A stretch of 64,000 nt of DNA from Pricia antarctica (GCF_900101815.1 NZ_FNAO01000007.1:186001-250000), one strand, 5' to 3'; counted from the first letter of the stretch, positions 44,501 to 54,300 are shown. Numbers and translations: made by a program. The notes: generated by a model from the sequence alone, not told the origin.

Positions 44501-45835
44501 ATGAAAAAATTACGATTTGCATTTATTCTTATTGCCGGCTTATTTTTCTTTACCATAATTATAGCCTCAAGTGTACGTAACATATATTTAAGTAGCGATG
44601 CAGGTAAGGGTCGGCTTGGTTTTATGGCGAATCCCATAAAATTTTTGGCGGAAACTCCCTCCTTGATGAAACAAATTGTAGCACCTCCGGAGTTTTTATT
44701 TAAAAACTCAAAATCAAAGGACGGCTTTACCTATTTCGATGAAAAAACATCCCATTCATATCCAAGTTTGTTGGTGGGGTATAAGACTGAAAAATACGGA
44801 TCTAAATTTGACCTATTGGACATTAACACTGGCAAGGTGCTTAAAAATTGGTCGCCTGATAATGAAACCCTGTTTCAACAGGCGTTTAATGATGATAACC
44901 CGAGAAAACCTCCTTCCGAGCAGAGTGATCTCTATTATTTGCATCCCTTGATGTTAAAAGACAGTTCGCTCCTCATTACTGCCCAATTGACCAGTTTACT
45001 AGCTAAAATCGATGTGAATAATAAGGTGTTATGGTTAAAAAATGATAGAACCTATCATCATTCCCTCGAATTAGATGAGGATGGTAATGTATTTTCGTGT
45101 ACAAGGCCCTTTGAATCAGCCCAATATGACTTCTTGCCAACTGATTATGATTTATACAAAAACACTCTTGTAGATGATCATATAACTCAATTGAACCCTG
45201 ATACAGGAGATATTCTTTTTGATAAATCGGTTATCGCCGTGCTACTAGAGAATGGATATGAAAAAGTATTATTAGGCAAAGGGCAGATTACAAGTGATCT
45301 CACCCATTTAAACGATATTCAACCCGCCTTATCATCTTCAGAGTATTGGCAAAAAGGTGATCTTTTAATCTCCTGTAGAAATTTGAGCACCGTATTCCTA
45401 TATAGGCCTAGCACAAATAAAATTCTTTGGTTAAAAACGTCGCCATGGTATAATCAACATGACGTTGACTTCTATGAGCAAGATAAAATCGTTGTTTTTG
45501 GAAATGATGATATCAGGGAAGAGAGCAAAGAAATTGCAAGTGTCGGGAATCAAAATTTGTTCTTTAGCAATAAAAGGAGTCATAACGAAGTTTATGTATA
45601 TAATTTTGTAACGGATTCTATATCCACTCCTTTTACCCAATTATTAAAGGAGGAAGAAATATCCACATTAACTTCTGGGAGATGTGATATTTTATCCAAC
45701 GGGGATATTTTTGTAGAAGATACAAATCATGGCAGAATTATTATCGGGGATTCAATCGCAAAAAAAATTGAGTATGTAAAACGGCATGATAAAGACAATA
45801 TTTCCAGTCTTTATTGGAGTCGAATAGTTAATTAA
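44501..45835 (+). CDS. Arylsulfotransferase-family (ASST-like) membrane-anchored protein
   Basis: The 444-residue product has one N-terminal membrane helix (about 5-25), then a beta-propeller-like domain facing the periplasm. Family features are 'TYHHSLELDEDGNVF', 'WYNQHDVDFYEQDKIVVFGN' and 'CDILSNGDIFVEDTNHGRII', with His residues where the sulfate-carrying histidine of ASST lies. Characterised ASSTs use phenolic sulfates rather than PAPS. This one is shorter than E. coli AssT and sits just downstream of PAPS genes, so it may be a polysaccharide sulfotransferase or a related export factor; the chemistry is not proven. Confidence 0.72.
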   Translation: MKKLRFAFILIAGLFFFTIIIASSVRNIYLSSDAGKGRLGFMANPIKFLAETPSLMKQIVAPPEFLFKNSKSKDGFTYFDEKTSHSYPSLLVGYKTEKYGSKFDLLDINTGKVLKNWSPDNETLFQQAFNDDNPRKPPSEQSDLYYLHPLMLKDSSLLITAQLTSLLAKIDVNNKVLWLKNDRTYHHSLELDEDGNVFSCTRPFESAQYDFLPTDYDLYKNTLVDDHITQLNPDTGDILFDKSVIAVLLENGYEKVLLGKGQITSDLTHLNDIQPALSSSEYWQKGDLLISCRNLSTVFLYRPSTNKILWLKTSPWYNQHDVDFYEQDKIVVFGNDDIREESKEIASVGNQNLFFSNKRSHNEVYVYNFVTDSISTPFTQLLKEEEISTLTSGRCDILSNGDIFVEDTNHGRIIIGDSIAKKIEYVKRHDKDNISSLYWSRIVN

Positions 45836-45847
45836 AATCAAAATAGT

Positions 45848-46000
45848 ATGTTTTTATATTTAGGGCCTGGGCTCGGAGGCGGTATAGTAGCCGTAATCAC
45901 TGGAATATTTTTAACGTTTTTTGGATTTTTGGTAGCTGTATTTTGGCTACCCTTAAAGCGGTTTATCAATTTTCTCAAAAATAAATTTAATAAAGGATAG
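45848..46000 (+). CDS. 50-residue membrane protein with Y-L-G-P-G-L-G motif
   Basis: ATG at 45848 and TAG at 45998-46000 enclose a small protein: one long hydrophobic helix (about 12-36), a basic C-terminal tail, and an N-terminal 'MFLYLGPGLGG'. I recall tiny proteins with 'YIDPGTGS' near surface-polysaccharide genes, and the resemblance is good. The same motif as 'YMGPGMGS' opens the O-antigen ligase-like protein at 30556-31683. It follows the ASST-like gene by 12 bases and precedes the next start by one base, so it is co-translated. Function unknown. Confidence 0.7.
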   Translation: MFLYLGPGLGGGIVAVITGIFLTFFGFLVAVFWLPLKRFINFLKNKFNKG

Positions 46001-46001
46001 T

Positions 46002-46385
46002 TTGATTTATCTACTGCTAATTATTTTAACGGTTTTATCCTGTATTCTTTTTGAATATTCGAAAGTGCCAAATACCTTAAAAGCATTAAAGGCAGCATAT
46101 GCACTTCAATTTAAGGTAATGTCTGACAAATCGATATTCGACGAGGTAAAACAAAAAATGTTGCTAAGTCAAATCTCCAAACAGTTAGTACTGTTGGCAA
46201 AGCTTATTTTTGGAATTTTCTTGTTTGTGGCTCCTTTTTTATGCCTTTTTATCTTACAGCGATTTTGGCCGTCATTAAACACCGATATTTTAACGACCTG
46301 GTATGGTATTTTAATTCCTGTAGTTACGGCAGCACTCTATATCCTCCTTAAACGCAATTATGGCAAGCTATTCGACAAGCGATAA
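46002..46385 (+). CDS. Small membrane protein of unknown function
   Basis: The 127-residue product has three hydrophobic helices: about 2-17 ('YLLLIILTVLSCILFEY'), 61-90 and 98-117. The start is TTG at 46002, one base after the previous stop; the next ATG (codon 40) would lose the first helix. The segment between helices 1 and 2 is polar and probably helical. It overlaps the sulfotransferase start by 26 bases. I know no family for it. Its place between an ASST-like and a PAPS-type sulfotransferase suggests a membrane partner for sulfation or export. Confidence 0.68.
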   Translation: MIYLLLIILTVLSCILFEYSKVPNTLKALKAAYALQFKVMSDKSIFDEVKQKMLLSQISKQLVLLAKLIFGIFLFVAPFLCLFILQRFWPSLNTDILTTWYGILIPVVTAALYILLKRNYGKLFDKR

Positions 46386-47385
46386 ATTTTTACATAAATT
46401 TTATCTGTCAAACTATGGTATTTCCAAGGCAACCCTGGAAATGGAGGAAATTTTACATGGAGCCAAGGCAAAACAACTACAAATTAGACAGTATGTGTTT
46501 GTGTCAGGCCTGGCGCGATCGGGAACTACAGCGGTTATGAACAAAATATTCGGTACAAGCGAATATGCTTCCCTTCAATATTCCAACATGCCCTTTCTAC
46601 TTAGCCCTAACCTCTGGAAGCGGAAATCGAAAATAGAATCCCATGAAAGGGCCCATAACGATGGAATTATCATTGATGGGAATTCCCCGGAAGAATTTGA
46701 TGAATATTTCTGGAAGGCATTTCTAAAGGATTCCTACATTAAAAAAGAGGGGTTAGAACCGCATGAAGTAGAGGATGACGTATTAGATAAATATTTGACC
46801 TATGTCTCTTTAATCTGTTTAGCCAAAGGAAAGGAAAAGTACATCTCTAAAAACAATAATAATGTTTTACGATTATCTGCATTAAAAAAGATTGAGCACC
46901 ATAAGACTATCATCTTGTTCCGTGATCCTTTAACTCATGCGGCTTCATTGATGAAATTGGATAAAAGTTTTTCGAAAAATCAAGAGGAAGACCCCTTTGC
47001 CCTGGACTACTTTAATTATTTGGGACATCATGAATTTGGTCTTAACCATAAACCCTTTTTGTTGACACGTGAGTTTGCTAAGTACAGGCAACAATTTGCG
47101 AAGGATAGCATCAACTATTGGTTGGCCATCTGGTTGAACTATTATAGCTATATTCTTGCTCAGCCAAATGCAGCTTTACTTTTAGTAAGTTTTGAAGACC
47201 TCATTCAATCTCCAGATGTGGTCTATAATTATATTTTTGATGCCCTTGATATTAAAAATGAATTAGTTCAGAGTAAGAAGCACCGGCCCTCTACCTATCC
47301 CACTTTAGATTGTGATAAAGGCTTGCTTATCAAATGCCAAGACGTTTATAAACAACTTTCAACTTTGAGAAAATATCAGGTTTAA
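46360..47385 (+). CDS. PAPS-dependent sulfotransferase
   Basis: This 341-residue soluble protein carries the 5'-phosphosulfate loop 'SGLARSGTT' (49-57) and the 3'-phosphate motif 'ILFRDPLTHAAS' (about 185-196), the two PAPS-binding signatures of carbohydrate sulfotransferases. No signal peptide is present, so it would sulfate a cytoplasmic, probably lipid-linked, glycan before export. It is the last gene of the sulfation operon and 64 bases from the convergent asparagine-synthetase homologue. With CysC, CysD and CysN making PAPS and CysQ removing PAP, the set is self-contained. Confidence 0.85.
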   Translation: MASYSTSDKFLHKFYLSNYGISKATLEMEEILHGAKAKQLQIRQYVFVSGLARSGTTAVMNKIFGTSEYASLQYSNMPFLLSPNLWKRKSKIESHERAHNDGIIIDGNSPEEFDEYFWKAFLKDSYIKKEGLEPHEVEDDVLDKYLTYVSLICLAKGKEKYISKNNNNVLRLSALKKIEHHKTIILFRDPLTHAASLMKLDKSFSKNQEEDPFALDYFNYLGHHEFGLNHKPFLLTREFAKYRQQFAKDSINYWLAIWLNYYSYILAQPNAALLLVSFEDLIQSPDVVYNYIFDALDIKNELVQSKKHRPSTYPTLDCDKGLLIKCQDVYKQLSTLRKYQV

Positions 47386-47449
47386 ACCTTCTTAAAATGT
47401 CCTAAAGGTTCACCTGGTTTTTTAATGGTATACGATAAACCGATTGGTT

Positions 47450-49147
47450 TTACTTTGATAAAAGTCGGTGCATATATATAATTACATATACCCTGAACAT
47501 TAAAATATTGGGGTCGACGGCCAATTTTCTATTGGAAGCGATTCTATTCTTAATCCATTGCGGGGCAAATTTTATAAAAAGTAGTTTCAATTTATCTCTT
47601 AAAGACGGTTTGTGGGTATCCCCTTGTGAAATTAAGGCATTCTTTGCCACCATTTCCAGAAACTCGGCCGAAAACAAGGAAATGGCATGCGGTGATTTCA
47701 TTTCCTTTCTAAGCAAATCGACCATATCATTTGAATTCAAAATGTTCTTTGGCGCAGAGGTCGCACTGCTGGTAGCATATTCGAGCCTTGGTCTAAAATC
47801 GTGCACTATTTTTTTGAACAGCAGCTTTTCGGTACGCATCCAATCAGGTAAGGTTCGGACCGCACGTATGATGTTATCGGACAATAGCGGGGTCGATTGT
47901 TCCACATAGCCCAATTTCAAATCGGATAGCGCGCTTAGCACGGTCGGTATGCGATACTGATGATAAAGCCGGTCTCGCCATGTGTTCATACTTTCAGAAT
48001 CCTGCTGCAACATATATTTGGGATATTCTTGTTCCGGAATACCATACTTCCTATAATCCATAAGGTTCGAATAGTCCGTACACAGCGCGCAACCCAAATG
48101 GTACCTTACCCGTAATGAGGAGGCCGCTGTTACCCAGCCAAATCCTTCATCCCCCCGAATGATGCCCTCGACCCCATCTTCGAACAGGGTTTTCCAAATG
48201 GTAAAACCATCGGCATATCCTGAAATATGATCGATTCTACCTTCACCGTTTTCAATGAATCTTTTAAGAATTACTTCGGGCGTTTCGTTCGAGATATCGG
48301 TAGGGTAATATTTATGTTGGATACCAGTTGCTTGGGCCACTCTATATGCCACATATGCGTCGTTTCCTTTTTCATGTAGAGAATCTGCCAGTCCCCAGGT
48401 TATCGAACGAATATTGCCGGGATTTTGTACTGTATTTTTGATAAGGTATAAAATGGCCCTACAATCATGCCCGCCCGAAAGGGGTAGAATCCATTTGTGA
48501 AAATCAAACGAAACGTTCTTAAATGTCGAGTTTATGGCATTGAGCAACACTTCTTTGTGTTCTTTAAAACTTCTTTTACTTTTTGGAAAAGATATTTCAT
48601 TTGCCTTTTCCTCTAGCTCCCAAGAATTTTTATCTAATAGCAGAGATGAGCTGGCTTTCAATTTACGTAATCTTTTATCCCAAGAAAAATCAGGCCCTAG
48701 CGAGCCTGTCGAGAGCATCCATGGAATTACTTTATCGTTAAATTCAAAAGTGTCTAAAAATAGTACAATGGCTCGCTGCGAGGTGGAAACTATGAAAATA
48801 TCTTTATTACTATAATACCAAAGCGTCCTAGAACCCACACTATCGGAAACAATTTCCGTCATTTCATTATTGCTGCGGATAAGGGCGTAACTGCCATCTT
48901 CGATATTGTTGAGCGGGGTGCTCCATTCATTGCGACATACACATTGCCCCAATAAGATACTTTCATTTTTTGTGATTACGGTCTCTACCGGATTTACGAT
49001 AGCATACAGAGTTCGGTTTCGTTGATATATTTTAGGATGGTTGGCAACAATGTTATCAGGCTCCAACATTTTGCTAATTTGATAGAGCTTGTCATAAGCC
49101 TTTTTTTCTATTTTTGTTCGAAAATTTATGTAAATTATTTTTGACAC
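47450..49147 (-). CDS. Asparagine-synthetase-family protein lacking the catalytic cysteine
   Basis: The 565-residue protein has the two-domain AsnB layout: an N-terminal glutaminase-like half (1-170) and a C-terminal ATP-pyrophosphatase-like half with 'LPLSGGHDCRAIL' (SGGHD at 224-228). It begins 'MSKIIYINF', so the usual Cys2 nucleophile of glutamine amidotransferases is missing. Homologues in O-antigen loci, such as WbpS, amidate uronic acids; with UDP-GalNAcA and UDP-GalA genes nearby a uronamide role fits, using free ammonia or another nitrogen donor. Convergent with the sulfotransferase gene. Confidence 0.75.
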   Translation of the reverse strand: MSKIIYINFRTKIEKKAYDKLYQISKMLEPDNIVANHPKIYQRNRTLYAIVNPVETVITKNESILLGQCVCRNEWSTPLNNIEDGSYALIRSNNEMTEIVSDSVGSRTLWYYSNKDIFIVSTSQRAIVLFLDTFEFNDKVIPWMLSTGSLGPDFSWDKRLRKLKASSSLLLDKNSWELEEKANEISFPKSKRSFKEHKEVLLNAINSTFKNVSFDFHKWILPLSGGHDCRAILYLIKNTVQNPGNIRSITWGLADSLHEKGNDAYVAYRVAQATGIQHKYYPTDISNETPEVILKRFIENGEGRIDHISGYADGFTIWKTLFEDGVEGIIRGDEGFGWVTAASSLRVRYHLGCALCTDYSNLMDYRKYGIPEQEYPKYMLQQDSESMNTWRDRLYHQYRIPTVLSALSDLKLGYVEQSTPLLSDNIIRAVRTLPDWMRTEKLLFKKIVHDFRPRLEYATSSATSAPKNILNSNDMVDLLRKEMKSPHAISLFSAEFLEMVAKNALISQGDTHKPSLRDKLKLLFIKFAPQWIKNRIASNRKLAVDPNILMFRVYVIIYMHRLLSK

Positions 49148-49225
49148 GATTCAATTATTGTTTTCTTTCAATCGAAACATCATAATCCAAAATAGTTAAT
49201 AGACGTTTTCAATAGGTAAATGTAT

Positions 49226-49260
49226 AAAAAAAGGGTCAGACCCTTTATAAGGTCTGACCC
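49226..49260 (-). terminator. Intrinsic terminator after the 672-residue beta-helix gene
   Basis: GGGTCAGACC (49233-49242) and GGTCTGACCC (49251-49260) form a perfect 10-base stem with an 8-base loop. On the minus strand the stem is followed by seven T residues (A-run at 49226-49232). It lies 56 bases past the stop at 49316 and ends that transcript before the asparagine-synthetase homologue. Confidence 0.85.
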
Positions 49261-49315
49261 AATATTAATTATCGACATAGGTGTTTCTTATATTAAGATT
49301 ATCATTGTCGTCAAA

Positions 49316-51334
49316 TTAGATATGTTTATAATTGATGGAGACATTGACATTTTTACTGGTTTGGTAGCCACCTTTGTAATATAGCGGGTTGTCGCCTGGT
49401 TCCTTGACGGTAAAGCTGCCCTTAACATTCTTTACATCGAAGTTGCCACTTTTACTGGGTGCCTGTATCTTCATAAAGGGAATGTCCCTATTGTACTGGA
49501 TATAAAAATTATCGAATTCAATACCGCCTAAGGTGTTGCGACTGGAATTGGCCTCCATTCTAATTGGGGATATTGAATTGCTAGTAACTACGTTTCTTGC
49601 CTCACAATCCTTGAACACAGCTTTGAAACCGTTTGCCGATTTGCGCGTGAAAACGATCCCCCCGCGGCTGCCATTGAATTTGACGCGTTCAAAGCGGATT
49701 TCGCCACCTACCACGCTGGTACCGTTTCCACCGCCTACCTCGACTTCCGTAGGGAAGAATCCGCTGGGCGGCGATATCGCGTTGTTGCTGAACTCGGAGT
49801 CGACGACCTTGATCGACACGGACCGTGAGCCACCGTTCATTTTGTTAGTTGAAAAATGGATTCCCGCACTTTCGTTGTCGGCGAACTTGCAGTTGGTGAA
49901 ATTAATGTTGACCAACCTTTCGTTGGCGGTGTCCGACTCCAGCACTACACCCGCTTCCGGTCTTGTACCGCTAGATCCCGAGAATTCCGAATTCCGGACC
50001 CAGACATCCTGTGCGCTGGTTATGGTGATTCCGTCCCTACGATTGTTCAGGCTCCTGATGTTTTCCAAGATGATGTTTTGGCAGTAGCCGGAATTGGTGT
50101 CTCCCATTAGCTTAATACCGGCACCGCCACTGTCCCTTATGGTCAGCCCACGGACGGTGATACCGTTGCACATATCCATTTCGAAGGCATGGCGTTGTTC
50201 GCCACTGGTATACTCGTTCTTGTTCATCTTGAAGGTGGCCCCGGTACCCTCGATGGTGACGTTCCTTGCACCGGACAACTTGAACAGTCTCGCGCCTTCT
50301 TTAAACGCCCCCGACTTGGCCCGCAGGGTCACCCCGGGTTCGAAGACGATAGTCATGTTGCTAAGGTTGAAGAACCTTGTCGGCCGAATTACCCAATCGC
50401 TACTCTGCTTGTCGATCACCACGTAAGATTTTCCAGAGTTGATGGCGGCCTCGAAAGCGGCCGTGGCATCTCCGGACTTGAAACCAAAAGAGGAGGCCAT
50501 AACGGCGTTCGATGGGTAATTGCCAGAAGTACGTGCAGTGCTGCTAGTACTCCCACTACTGCCACTTCCGCTGCTACTGGCACTTGTACTGCCCCCGCTA
50601 CTGCTTCCTGTATTGGTAGTAGAAGTTCCTGTTATTTTTATGTTGCGCGTAGTTGAATGGGTCTCTCCCGCTGCATTTTTTACCGAAAGCTCCACGACAA
50701 AATCGCCAGTCTTAGTGAACGTATGGGTCGGATTTTTCTTAGTTGTAGTCGAACCATCATTAAAGTTCCAAAAATAACCCTTTATATCTTTCTGGTTTAC
50801 GGAATTCCAAGCTTTAAAATCTATCGTTGCTGGCGCTTTTGCGCTGGTAGGAATCGATCCTGAGATGACAGCTGCAACATTGATCTTGGATGAGCCAGAT
50901 GACGATGACGAACCAGTAATGGTAATCTTGCGTGTGGTGGAGTGGGTCTGGCCCGCTGCATTTTTGACCGTGAGTTGCACGGCATATTCACCGGCCTTTT
51001 TAAAGGTATGGGATGCATTTATCGTATTTGCTGTAGAACCGTCCTTAAAGTCCCAAAAATAGCTTTTGATCTGTCCCTGGTTTATGCTTCCATAACCTTT
51101 AAACGCTATAGTGGCGGGCGCCTTGGCGCTGGTAGGAATCGATCCTTCGATAACCGCTGCCACATTGATTTTGGATGTGGTTCCAGCAACCGCATTAGTT
51201 TTTTTGAGCATAGCGCTCGTTTCAATGGCATCATATGATTCCTCGTCGTCTTTACTACAGCCAAGAATAACTGTAAGGCCGAATAAAATAAAACAAAAGA
51301 TTCTTAAGACAATTTTAGTAGGTAAAAAGTTCAT
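49316..51334 (-). CDS. Surface lipoprotein with two PKD domains and a right-handed beta-helix
   Basis: The lipobox 'LTVILGCSK' makes this an outer-membrane lipoprotein. Two PKD domains, each with 'YFWDFKDGST' or 'YFWNFNDGST', occupy about 55-145 and 150-235 and are alike enough to be a recent internal duplication. A Ser/Gly/Thr linker leads to a beta-helix domain (about 275-672) with many short Asn-rich turns ('NVTIEGTGATFK', 'GITVRGLTIRDS'). Such helices are found in polysaccharide lyases, epimerases and glycan-binding proteins; I cannot identify catalytic residues. It shares a nearly identical tract with the next gene upstream. Confidence 0.82.
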   Translation of the reverse strand: MNFLPTKIVLRIFCFILFGLTVILGCSKDDEESYDAIETSAMLKKTNAVAGTTSKINVAAVIEGSIPTSAKAPATIAFKGYGSINQGQIKSYFWDFKDGSTANTINASHTFKKAGEYAVQLTVKNAAGQTHSTTRKITITGSSSSSGSSKINVAAVISGSIPTSAKAPATIDFKAWNSVNQKDIKGYFWNFNDGSTTTKKNPTHTFTKTGDFVVELSVKNAAGETHSTTRNIKITGTSTTNTGSSSGGSTSASSSGSGSSGSTSSTARTSGNYPSNAVMASSFGFKSGDATAAFEAAINSGKSYVVIDKQSSDWVIRPTRFFNLSNMTIVFEPGVTLRAKSGAFKEGARLFKLSGARNVTIEGTGATFKMNKNEYTSGEQRHAFEMDMCNGITVRGLTIRDSGGAGIKLMGDTNSGYCQNIILENIRSLNNRRDGITITSAQDVWVRNSEFSGSSGTRPEAGVVLESDTANERLVNINFTNCKFADNESAGIHFSTNKMNGGSRSVSIKVVDSEFSNNAISPPSGFFPTEVEVGGGNGTSVVGGEIRFERVKFNGSRGGIVFTRKSANGFKAVFKDCEARNVVTSNSISPIRMEANSSRNTLGGIEFDNFYIQYNRDIPFMKIQAPSKSGNFDVKNVKGSFTVKEPGDNPLYYKGGYQTSKNVNVSINYKHI
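49834..50311. repeat. Long near-identical direct repeat, copy A
   Basis: Aligned by eye to 51903-52380 (offset 2069), this tract shows two mismatches, at 49836 and at 49917. Sequence on both sides, still homologous and in frame, differs at many positions. It lies in the beta-helix domain of the 672-residue lipoprotein. Confidence 0.8.
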
Positions 51335-51384
51335 AGTTATAATAATTAGGGTTTAAAAATTAGGTTCACTTTAATTTAGGGGCA

Positions 51385-54300
51385 TTAATTATGATTGTAA
51401 TCGATAGTAACATTCTGGTTCTGTGAAGGACTGTAGCCTCCTTTATAAGCTAGGGGGTTGTCGTTAGGTTCCTTGATATTGAAGCTTCCCTTTACATCCT
51501 TTACATTGAAGCTGCCTCCTTTGCTTGGGGCCTGTATCTGCATAAAGGGCACGTCCCTGTTGTACTGGATATAAAAATTATCGAATTCGATACCGCCCAG
51601 GGTGTTGCGATCGATATGGGCCTCCATCCTTATCGGCGACACCGCATTGGAAGTCACGACATTCCTTGCCTCACAATCCTTGAATACCGCTTTGAAACCG
51701 TTTGCCGATTTGCGCGTGAAAACAATCCCCCCGCGGCTGCCATTGAATTTGACGCGTTCGAAGCGAATTTCGCCGCCCACCACGTTGGTACCGCTACCAC
51801 CGCCGACCTCGACCTCCGTAGGCAGGAACCCACTCGGCGGAGATATCGCGTTGTTGCTGAACTCTGAGTCGACGACCTTAATGGACACGGACCGTGAGCC
51901 ACCATTCATTTTGTTAGTTGAAAAATGGATTCCCGCACTTTCGTTGTCGGCGAACTTGCAGTTGGTGAAATTAATGTTGACCAACTTTTCGTTGGCGGTG
52001 TCCGACTCCAGCACTACACCCGCTTCCGGTCTTGTACCGCTAGATCCCGAGAATTCCGAATTCCGGACCCAGACATCCTGTGCGCTGGTTATGGTGATTC
52101 CGTCCCTACGATTGTTCAGGCTCCTGATGTTTTCCAAGATGATGTTTTGGCAGTAGCCGGAATTGGTGTCTCCCATTAGCTTAATACCGGCACCGCCACT
52201 GTCCCTTATGGTCAGCCCACGGACGGTGATACCGTTGCACATATCCATTTCGAAGGCATGGCGTTGTTCGCCACTGGTATACTCGTTCTTGTTCATCTTG
52301 AAGGTGGCCCCGGTACCCTCGATGGTGACGTTCCTTGCACCGGACAACTTGAACAGTCTCGCGCCTTCTTTAAACGCCCCGGATTTGGCCCGAAGGGTTA
52401 CCCCGGGTTCGAAGACGATAGTCATGTTCTGCAGGTCGAAGAACCGCGTTGGCCGAATTATCCAGTCGCTGCTCTGCTTGTCGATCACGACATAGGAACT
52501 GCCAGAATTGATGGCGGCCTCAAAGGCGGCCGTAGCATCGCCGGACTTGAAACCGAAGGAGGAGGCGAGCACGGCGCCTGAGGGATAGTTACCGGCGCTT
52601 TCGCTGGTGCTTCCACCGCTAGTGCTTCCACTTCCGCTGCTGCTTCCTCCGCCACCACTACCACTGGTATCATTTCCACCGTCGTTGGTGTCACCGCCAC
52701 CAGTATCCACCGGTCGCTGATTGACCGTTACTTTAACAGTTGTGGCATCCGTTAGCCCTTCGGCATCTTTTACCGAGAGTTCTACGTCATATTCACCAGG
52801 TTCGGAGAAAGTGTGTGATGGATTTTTATTTGTAGTGGTCGAACCATCCTTAAAATCCCAAAAATAGCTCGTAATTTCAGTATCGTCATTTGAGTCACTA
52901 GATTTGAACTGAACCTCTAGGGGTGCGTCACCAGTCAGCGGAGAACCAGAGGCAACGGCTTTTGGCGCCTTATTTTCTTTTTCACTGACTTTAATGGTCA
53001 CAGTTTCTGTATCCGTAAGTCCCTCATCGTCGGTTACCGATAGTTCGACCTCATAGGTACCGGCCTTCGAAAAGCTATGTGATGGGTTTGCATTTGTAGT
53101 TGTTGAACCATCTTTAAAATCCCAAAAGTACTTTTCTATTTTAGTATCGTCGTTGGAATTGCTGCCCTTAAACTGCACCGCTAAAGTAGCTTCGCCTGCT
53201 GTAGGGTTTGCCGAGACAAGGGCGTTAGGTTCCTTGTTTTCCTCTTTTTCGTTTATGGTAATGGTAACCGTATCGGTATGGGATGCGCCTTGATTATCGG
53301 TAATGGTAAGTCGTACTTGCAAGGTGCCGGTCTTTTCAAAGGTATGGGTAGGGTTCGCTTCGGTAGAGGTCGATCCGTCACGGAAATCCCAAACGTAGTT
53401 TTTGATACCAAGATCGTCGCTTGAATTATTGCCTTTAAAGCTTACTTTTAAGGGCGCATCGCCGTTAGTGGGGCTGGCTTCGGCTACTGCAATGGGCGAT
53501 TCGTTTATTGGAGCATCCGGTTCACTGTTGATTTCTTCATTAGTAGATTCTTCTACGGTAATTCCCTGATCTTTTGTTTCCTCGTCGACCTTGATATCTT
53601 CTTCAGTTGTTTTCTCCTTGGTAATTGTTTGATCGGTTATTTCCTCTTTCGTTGCTTCTTCTACTTTGGATTCCTCTTCTTGGGCTTTCTCTTCTGTCTC
53701 CTCTGTAGTGTCTTGTTCTGTGGGTGCTTCTTCGAATGCGGTCTCCTCGGTAGCTACCACTTCACTGTTTGCCTCCGCTAAATTCGTAGATTCCTCTTTT
53801 TCTGCGCTTTCTTCCGCAATATCTTCTGAGGGCGTTTTGATATCCTCGGTAGCTATATCGGCTTGAAGTTCCTTTTCTACTTCTTCGTCAATAATAATAG
53901 CTTCGGCATCTTGAGGTGCGCTATAAGTTACCATTAGAGCTGGTCCTTTTCCGTTGGGATTTTCTTTAGAGGCAAACGCAAGGTCGTTGCCTTGCTCATG
54001 GGTCAGTATCAAGGTTAGGATTTCATTGCGAACAAAAGCGGTATCAATAGCGACCTCTTGGGTTTGACCAACTTCGTATTGGGCGGCCAGTTTGCCGACT
54101 AAAACTTCGGTCTCAGGGGCTGTCTTGGCGGTTAGTTTATCTTCGGACCAATCGTTCGAAATAGCTTTGTAGACCGAAACGGTCCCATTACCTTCGTCAC
54201 TATCTACTGTAAATTCAAGGTTGGTAGTGTTCACCGTACCACCGATGGAATCTATGGGACTGAGATCGAACATAAGGTAGCTAGTTCTCCGACCTTCTTC

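Noticed and set aside
47386-47449. Bidirectional terminator between the sulfotransferase and asparagine-synthetase genes
   Set aside because: Only short imperfect inverted repeats are present there, too weak to call.
51111-51356. Frames on the plus strand opposite the two beta-helix genes that look similar to each other
   Set aside because: They are antisense shadows of the duplicated lipoprotein sequence and mirror its repeats.
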